Shown: in pieces, positions 61,100 through 64,000 of the stretch
Position numbering within the stretch: the stretch's first letter is position 1
Layout of the letters: every line of letters begins with the position of its first letter
NCBI RefSeq assembly: GCF_024713975.1
Contig: NC_091106.1
Coordinates: 12,937,001 to 13,001,000, forward strand
Direction: 5' to 3'
Source: Paralichthys olivaceus
Lineage: Eukaryota; Chordata; Actinopteri; Pleuronectiformes; Paralichthyidae
DNA: 64,000 nucleotides
Program-made: the position numbers and the translations under genes
The notes under the pieces: generated by a model
Told to the model about the DNA's origin: nothing
The model's input: only the letters and a program-made list of their open reading frames with translations
The model's database searches: none

Positions 61100-64000
61100 C
61101 AGGGACTTTTGAGCCTGGGCGAAGGAATGAGCTCTACTAAGTGTTTTAAAGAGTTTATTGGTCTTGACGTTTTAGTTGTTTGAGATAGAATAGTGCGTGA
61201 TCCGTCAGTGAGTCCTGTCATGGTGCATGAGTCTGAGAGGAATATGCTGACGAAGCTGAACAAACCAGATCTGCAGCCATCTGTGGGAACAAGGACTTGG
61301 CAGGTAGAGGATGACTGACTCATGCCAGGGAGCAGACGTATGAAATTATTATTAGCTGACCATTAATGCCGGTGCTGTGAACAGCAGGAACAGAAAATTA
61401 TTAAGCTACCAAAGTGAAATCTAGACCTACAAAGTCTCATCTAATTCCCTAACAGGATTATTTTTTATTACTCTTGCAGGCACAAGATTGTTCCCACATA
61501 TTAAATATCTACTTTGGACAAGATAATAACTTGTTCCCACATATTAAATATCTATTTTGGACAAGATCATTATCTTGTGGGACTAAGTTAATATCTGAAT
61601 AGTTAAGGCACAATTGGCTTAAGTTAAATAGTTTGTTTTACTGCTTTTAAGAGCAACAACAATTTCATTACATGAAATTACGATGTGAAAATAAAACTAC
61701 TAGCTTAATTCTCTCCATCGCTGTGGCTGTGAGCATCTGGTCGTTAAAATGCATGTTAATTTTTAGTAAAACATCTTGGGCGTACAACTTAACATCTTTA
61801 GCACACAAAATAAAAAATATGATAATTTGGGACTTAAGGGGCTCCATTTAAAACTCAGTCTTAGCAACATAGAAACTTACAAGCTTTACAATTTTTGCAG
61901 GGCTATGATGATGGGATGATTCTCACTGCACTAATGCAGAAAAAATAACTTCACATGTAAAACTCAGAACGGCAAAGAGAAGTTTTGTCTCCAGTTTAAT
62001 AGCATACAGCATCTGTTCATAAATACTGGTACATTCTTTTTTTTTTTTTTTTTTCCCAAATACAGGATCACCAAAAGTAAACAAAACTTAGTCAGGCAAA
62101 TCCAAAAGGAATTTTGTTAACAAAACCAGAAGCAAAGTTTAAGGCAAATTAATATTTAACATCTGAGGATTCATAACACTGAGCTGTGAAGTCGGTCTGG
62201 GGAAGTCAGGGAGTTCCCAGCTTCTTTCAAATGTTGGTACATGTCAGCGAAACTCATGGCACTGAACTGAGATCAGTAGCACAGATACTGTCAGTACAGT
62301 ACAGAGCTCGGAGTGGCACAATTAATACACCGATCAGATCAGAGAAAGAAATCAGCAGATGTCAAAACATGGTGCTCTGCGTTAAAGATAATGGATCCTC
62401 TGATCTACCTCCAGCTCCTCATCTGTAACTGAGGAGACGCAGCAGAAATGTAACACTACCTTGTTAATGAAGAGCAGTGCTGTGAGAGGCACGCTTGTTC
62501 TGCAGCATTTTGGAGTCTGATTGTCACTTAGGAGGCACATAGGAGTTTCTCTGTCAGTATCTCACTCACGTAGAGCCTCAAGTTTCCTTTTTTAGTAGCC
62601 GTTCCAAGATCACAAAATAAATAACCATTTTGTTTTGAAGGGCTCCATGTTTACATACAAAAAAAAACTGTGACTATGATGAGCAGAAGAAGAAATCACT
62701 AAACCATCGAAGACAACAGGCACTTAAATATACTTTTGTCTACAGCACTTAAATCAAAAAAACATTCATTTCAATGGATTCATACAAAAGCACGCTGCAC
62801 TCATCACATTTTCATTTAGCTCAATACTGACTGGGGTGATTTCAAAAGTGCAATCAGTTTCAGAGCAATGGAAGAAAAAAAAGAGAGCGATAGCATGAAG
62901 GCAAGACAGAGAGCCTGACATCTCTAATAACATTACCCTCGCTGGGTCCATGACCTTATGCAACCAGCAGGGCGCCCACGTTAGTCACAGTGTGGCCAAC
63001 CCTCACTTGAATTCAATGTAATTGAATTTAAAGTCAAACTGTGAGTCAGTCTTACTGGGAATTCGGTCTGGAATGTCCTGTGAGACAGAGCAGAGCGGAC
63101 AAGATGGAGTCGAGAGAGAAAAATGGACGACAGGAGTGGAAAGAAAATAGAAAGACTGTCTGGAGGTCCGTTTACAGACGTTCTGGTTGAGTCCAATGAA
63201 ATCAGGTTACTGCTGAAGTACTTAGATCATGTTAAATACAACACTGGAGGAACCTTGGACCACCGTCCCCTCACCTCTCACTTAAAACAAACATTCAAAC
63301 ACAAAGAACAGCTTGTCAGGATAAAACTCAGTAGATTACCAACTGCAGGAATGCACTTTCTGACATACGGCAGCTAAACTTTGCTTCAATTAGCAGAAGT
63401 GAGCTACTTCACGTGGCAAATATTCTACACAGATTCAATCAAACCCCAAAAATAGGGAGTTAGTGGCTTAACACTTTTCAGATAATTACTATGTATTGAT
63501 GCTTTTCCGATAAAGGCTAAACTTATTAAATGCAATAACTTTCTCATCCACGTGCAGTTAAGGCTTAAGAGATAAATAACATTGCAAACACAGTATATAC
63601 ACATTAAGACTTAAAAATCCCCTGAAGTATTTACACTGGTAAGATCTTCAGTAGTCATTAAACAGTTTTGAGTTGTCATACTTCATGTGAAAGTTTCTGT
63701 TGAAAAGCTGTATTACACAGATGAAACCTGGAAAATACTTTAGGTTTTTAAATGATTGTCAACACATACTGTTTCACAGTTTCACAGGCCAGATATATAT
63801 GGTATTCCAAATAGGACCGTTTCACCTTTTGAGGGTGTTTGTTCGTTTATGTAAAGCAAAATGGGTTAGCAGGTATTGCCACACTCGCCCTATGCACAGT
63901 TGTGTGTGTGGACAACTGCTGTTCAGGTGTTTCTGTGAGAAGAGAAGGAGATATTTTGGCGTCCAAGTCTGTGCTGGGATCTGCCATGTTCCCTGGCTGC
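61100..64000. other. intergenic DNA right of prom2, no gene seen
   Basis: No exon with recognisable protein content was found on either strand, and the ORFs at 62186, 62981 and 63123 lack domains. A near-perfect direct duplication at 61,493-61,568 (CCCACATATTAAATATCTAC / CCCACATATTAAATATCTAT, each followed by TTTGGACAAGAT) and a T run at 62,037-62,055 stand out. The lack of repeats from 62.1 kb could fit a long 3' UTR of a minus-strand gene off the right edge. Confidence 0.4.

Noticed and set aside
63123..63377. 84-codon plus-strand ORF with protein-like composition
   Set aside because: No family resemblance, no neighbouring exons, and length is within chance.
1..64000. CRISPR arrays, operons, phage or other prokaryotic systems
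   Set aside because: The DNA is vertebrate nuclear with introns throughout; the only regular array is a minisatellite without spacers.
1..64000. tRNA, snRNA, snoRNA or microRNA genes
   Set aside because: No cloverleaf with A/B boxes or known small-RNA sequence was recognised; a covariance-model scan would be decisive and was not possible.

Overview
The window is nuclear DNA of a teleost fish, probably a percomorph. Coding exons are small and bounded by GT/AG introns, intergenic DNA carries repeat families common in ray-finned fish genomes, and four vertebrate genes can be read exon by exon. Nothing prokaryotic, viral or organellar is visible. Exon models were built by hand from splice sites, reading-phase continuity and remembered family sequence; no search was run.

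Layout. (1) 1-6,033, minus strand: oga (O-GlcNAcase, formerly mgea5), exons 1-12; the 3' part with the acetyltransferase-like domain lies off the left edge. (2) 8,142-18,643, minus strand: complete pprc1 (PGC-1-related coactivator), 14 coding exons, 1,348 codons plus stop. (3) 18,650-22,300: repeat-rich divergent interval with a roughly 20-copy minisatellite and two inverted-repeat elements. (4) about 22,400-42,380, plus strand: ldb1 (LIM domain-binding 1, probably ldb1a). A far-upstream first coding exon gives a 408-residue form; a second GC-rich first exon near 32.2 kb could give a shorter form starting at 34,666. (5) about 45,360-59,360, plus strand: a complete five-transmembrane prominin, best matched to prom2, 23 coding exons, 835 residues. 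(6) 59,360-64,000: no gene seen, only microsatellite and dispersed repeats.

The block matches human 10q24, where OGA, LDB1 and PPRC1 lie near each other and LDB1/PPRC1 are head to head. Human PROM2 instead sits on 2q11 beside KCNIP3, while KCNIP2 is beside OGA on 10q24. Finding prom2 next to ldb1 therefore suggests either that prom2 belonged to the ancestral block before genome duplication or that it moved.

Functionally the genes are unrelated housekeeping/regulatory genes: oga removes O-GlcNAc, pprc1 coactivates respiratory genes, ldb1 scaffolds LIM-homeodomain/LMO complexes, and prom2 organises membrane protrusions. They do not form an operon-like system. The most notable items are the prom2 linkage, the minisatellite beside the pprc1 promoter, the two ldb1 promoters, nested inverted-repeat elements, and a two-codon upstream ORF in prom2.
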